The notes under the pieces are model-generated. The model did not search any database. It was not told the origin of the DNA and saw only the letters and a program-made list of their open reading frames with translations. From positions 1 to 12,863 of the forward strand of contig JAPLWU010000053.1 in the NCBI GenBank assembly GCA_026396425.1: 12,863 bases of DNA, written 5' to 3'. Below are positions 12,167-12,863 of the stretch, piece after piece; position 1 is the first letter of the stretch, and each line of letters starts with the position of its first letter. The translations under genes and the position numbers were made by a program. The DNA is from Microcaldota archaeon. Its GTDB lineage: Archaea > Micrarchaeota > Micrarchaeia > Burarchaeales > JAKAKT01.

Positions 12167-12863
12167 TCTATTCCCATGAATTTCTTGGCTCTACTCCCGC
12201 CTTCTTCTATGAGTTCAGAAGATTCCGTGAGTGAAATGCGTACGTAGGGCTTGGGCTTCCCCTCCCCGCGCCAGAATTCGTTTCCCGGAGTGACGGAAAC
12301 GCCCTCATCTCTTGCCAGCCCGATGGCGCATTCTTTGTCATCCTTCCAGGGGCCTTCTGGCAGAGGTCCCCAGTAGTAAATCGTTGCAAAAGGTGTTCTG
12401 CCGTTTAGACCGAATGATTCGGCAGCCTTGGCTCTTCTTCCTAATTCCTCGTTTACCCGTGCCAAGTGCGTCGGCCTCAGGATTTCATCAGCGAGATACT
12501 GCGGAATGGCGGCAGAGCCCAGCTTTACGCCCAAGTCGGTTTTGAACGAATTCTTCAATCCCTCCATTTCCGCCATTCCCTCGCAATTTATGAAACAAGG
12601 TCCGCCAATCTTGTCGCCAGCCATGCCGAGTTTCTTCGAGAAGCTCCAAAGCAGGATTATCGGAACCCTGCCTCGGTCTTCGTCAGTCAACAACTCGGCG
12701 GGGTGTATGGCTTCATGGCCGTCTCTAGTAAGCCCGGCGTAAACATCGTCGGTTATCCAGAACATTTCATTGTCCCTGACGATGATCTTGGTCTCATTTA
12801 GAACTTTACGCGTGTAAATCGCGGCCGTTGGGTTGTTCGGGGTATTGGTGTATACGAATAAGG
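12163..12863 (-). CDS. PLP-dependent class I/II aminotransferase, C-terminal part
   Basis: The visible 232 residues are open from the window's right edge to TAG 12165-12163; the N-terminal third lies outside. Landmarks of the fold-type I aminotransferase family are VYTNTPNNPTA (NPxNPT substrate/cofactor loop), ITDDVYAGL (the D-x-x-Y pair binding PLP nitrogen and oxygen) and LWSFSKKLGMAGDKIG, where SFSK holds the PLP-bonded lysine and the following basic residue contacts phosphate. Near the end, YVRISLTES contains the carboxylate-binding arginine. The substrate (aspartate, aromatic or other) cannot be told from this part. The stop codon overlaps that of trm1 within CTAG, so neither gene has a separate terminator region. 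Confidence 0.9.
   Translation of the reverse strand, partial: LFVYTNTPNNPTAAIYTRKVLNETKIIVRDNEMFWITDDVYAGLTRDGHEAIHPAELLTDEDRGRVPIILLWSFSKKLGMAGDKIGGPCFINCEGMAEMEGLKNSFKTDLGVKLGSAAIPQYLADEILRPTHLARVNEELGRRAKAAESFGLNGRTPFATIYYWGPLPEGPWKDDKECAIGLARDEGVSVTPGNEFWRGEGKPKPYVRISLTESSELIEEGGSRAKKFMGID

Noticed and set aside
1..12863. tRNA genes, insertion sequences, CRISPR arrays
   Set aside because: No T-loop/anticodon-arm pattern, transposase motif or regular repeat–spacer array was seen on either strand by eye.

Overview
The window looks archaeal. The gene content is archaeal: an OapA/ArvA-type small GTPase with an OapC/ArvC zinc-ribbon partner, an AbrB–ACT regulator, Trm1, DUF357, a haloarchaeal-like TrpRS, a single-domain KaiC/RAD55-like ATPase and an archaeal CoaD. 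Several genes have a TATA-like box A about 30 bases before the start, as expected for leaderless or short-leader transcripts. Others have GGTG/GAGG-type ribosome binding sites. Very tight packing, small proteins and fused domains suggest a small-genome lineage such as DPANN (Micrarchaeota or Diapherotrites type), but the phylum is a guess.

Layout. Positions 1-808 (minus) hold the 5' part of an unrecognised gene that appears frameshifted and carries an internal duplication. Positions 1000-1404 (minus) are an AbrB–ACT regulator. Divergent from it, 1542-2717 (plus) is the arvABC/oapABC-type operon: an intact GTPase, a collapsed DUF2073-like middle gene with an in-frame stop, and an intact zinc-ribbon gene. 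Three tandem 12-bp repeats lie in front of it. purB (2801-4114, minus) converges on this operon across T-rich terminator sequence. Between purB and an unrecognised 345-residue protein (4407-5444, plus) lies a 290-base gap holding a strikingly well-formed three-way-junction RNA fold.

Positions 5560-9144 (plus) are a compact cluster: hisS, a small conserved alpha/beta protein, a KaiC-like ATPase overlapping it by 17 bases, and trpS overlapping the ATPase stop. Converging on it from the minus strand are a TTG-started multi-pass membrane protein and a CoaD–NTP phosphatase fusion. Divergent from the fusion are a DUF357 gene and trm1. The trm1 5' end consists of three 54-base repeats. The window ends in the C-terminal part of a class I/II aminotransferase (minus), whose stop codon overlaps the trm1 stop.

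Most genes are information-processing or core-metabolism housekeeping genes: tRNA charging, tRNA modification, purine synthesis, coenzyme A synthesis and nucleotide-pool cleaning. The items most worth a second look are the structured RNA candidate, the decayed middle gene of the vesiculation-GTPase operon, the repeat-built N-terminus of Trm1, and the frameshifted orphan at the left edge.
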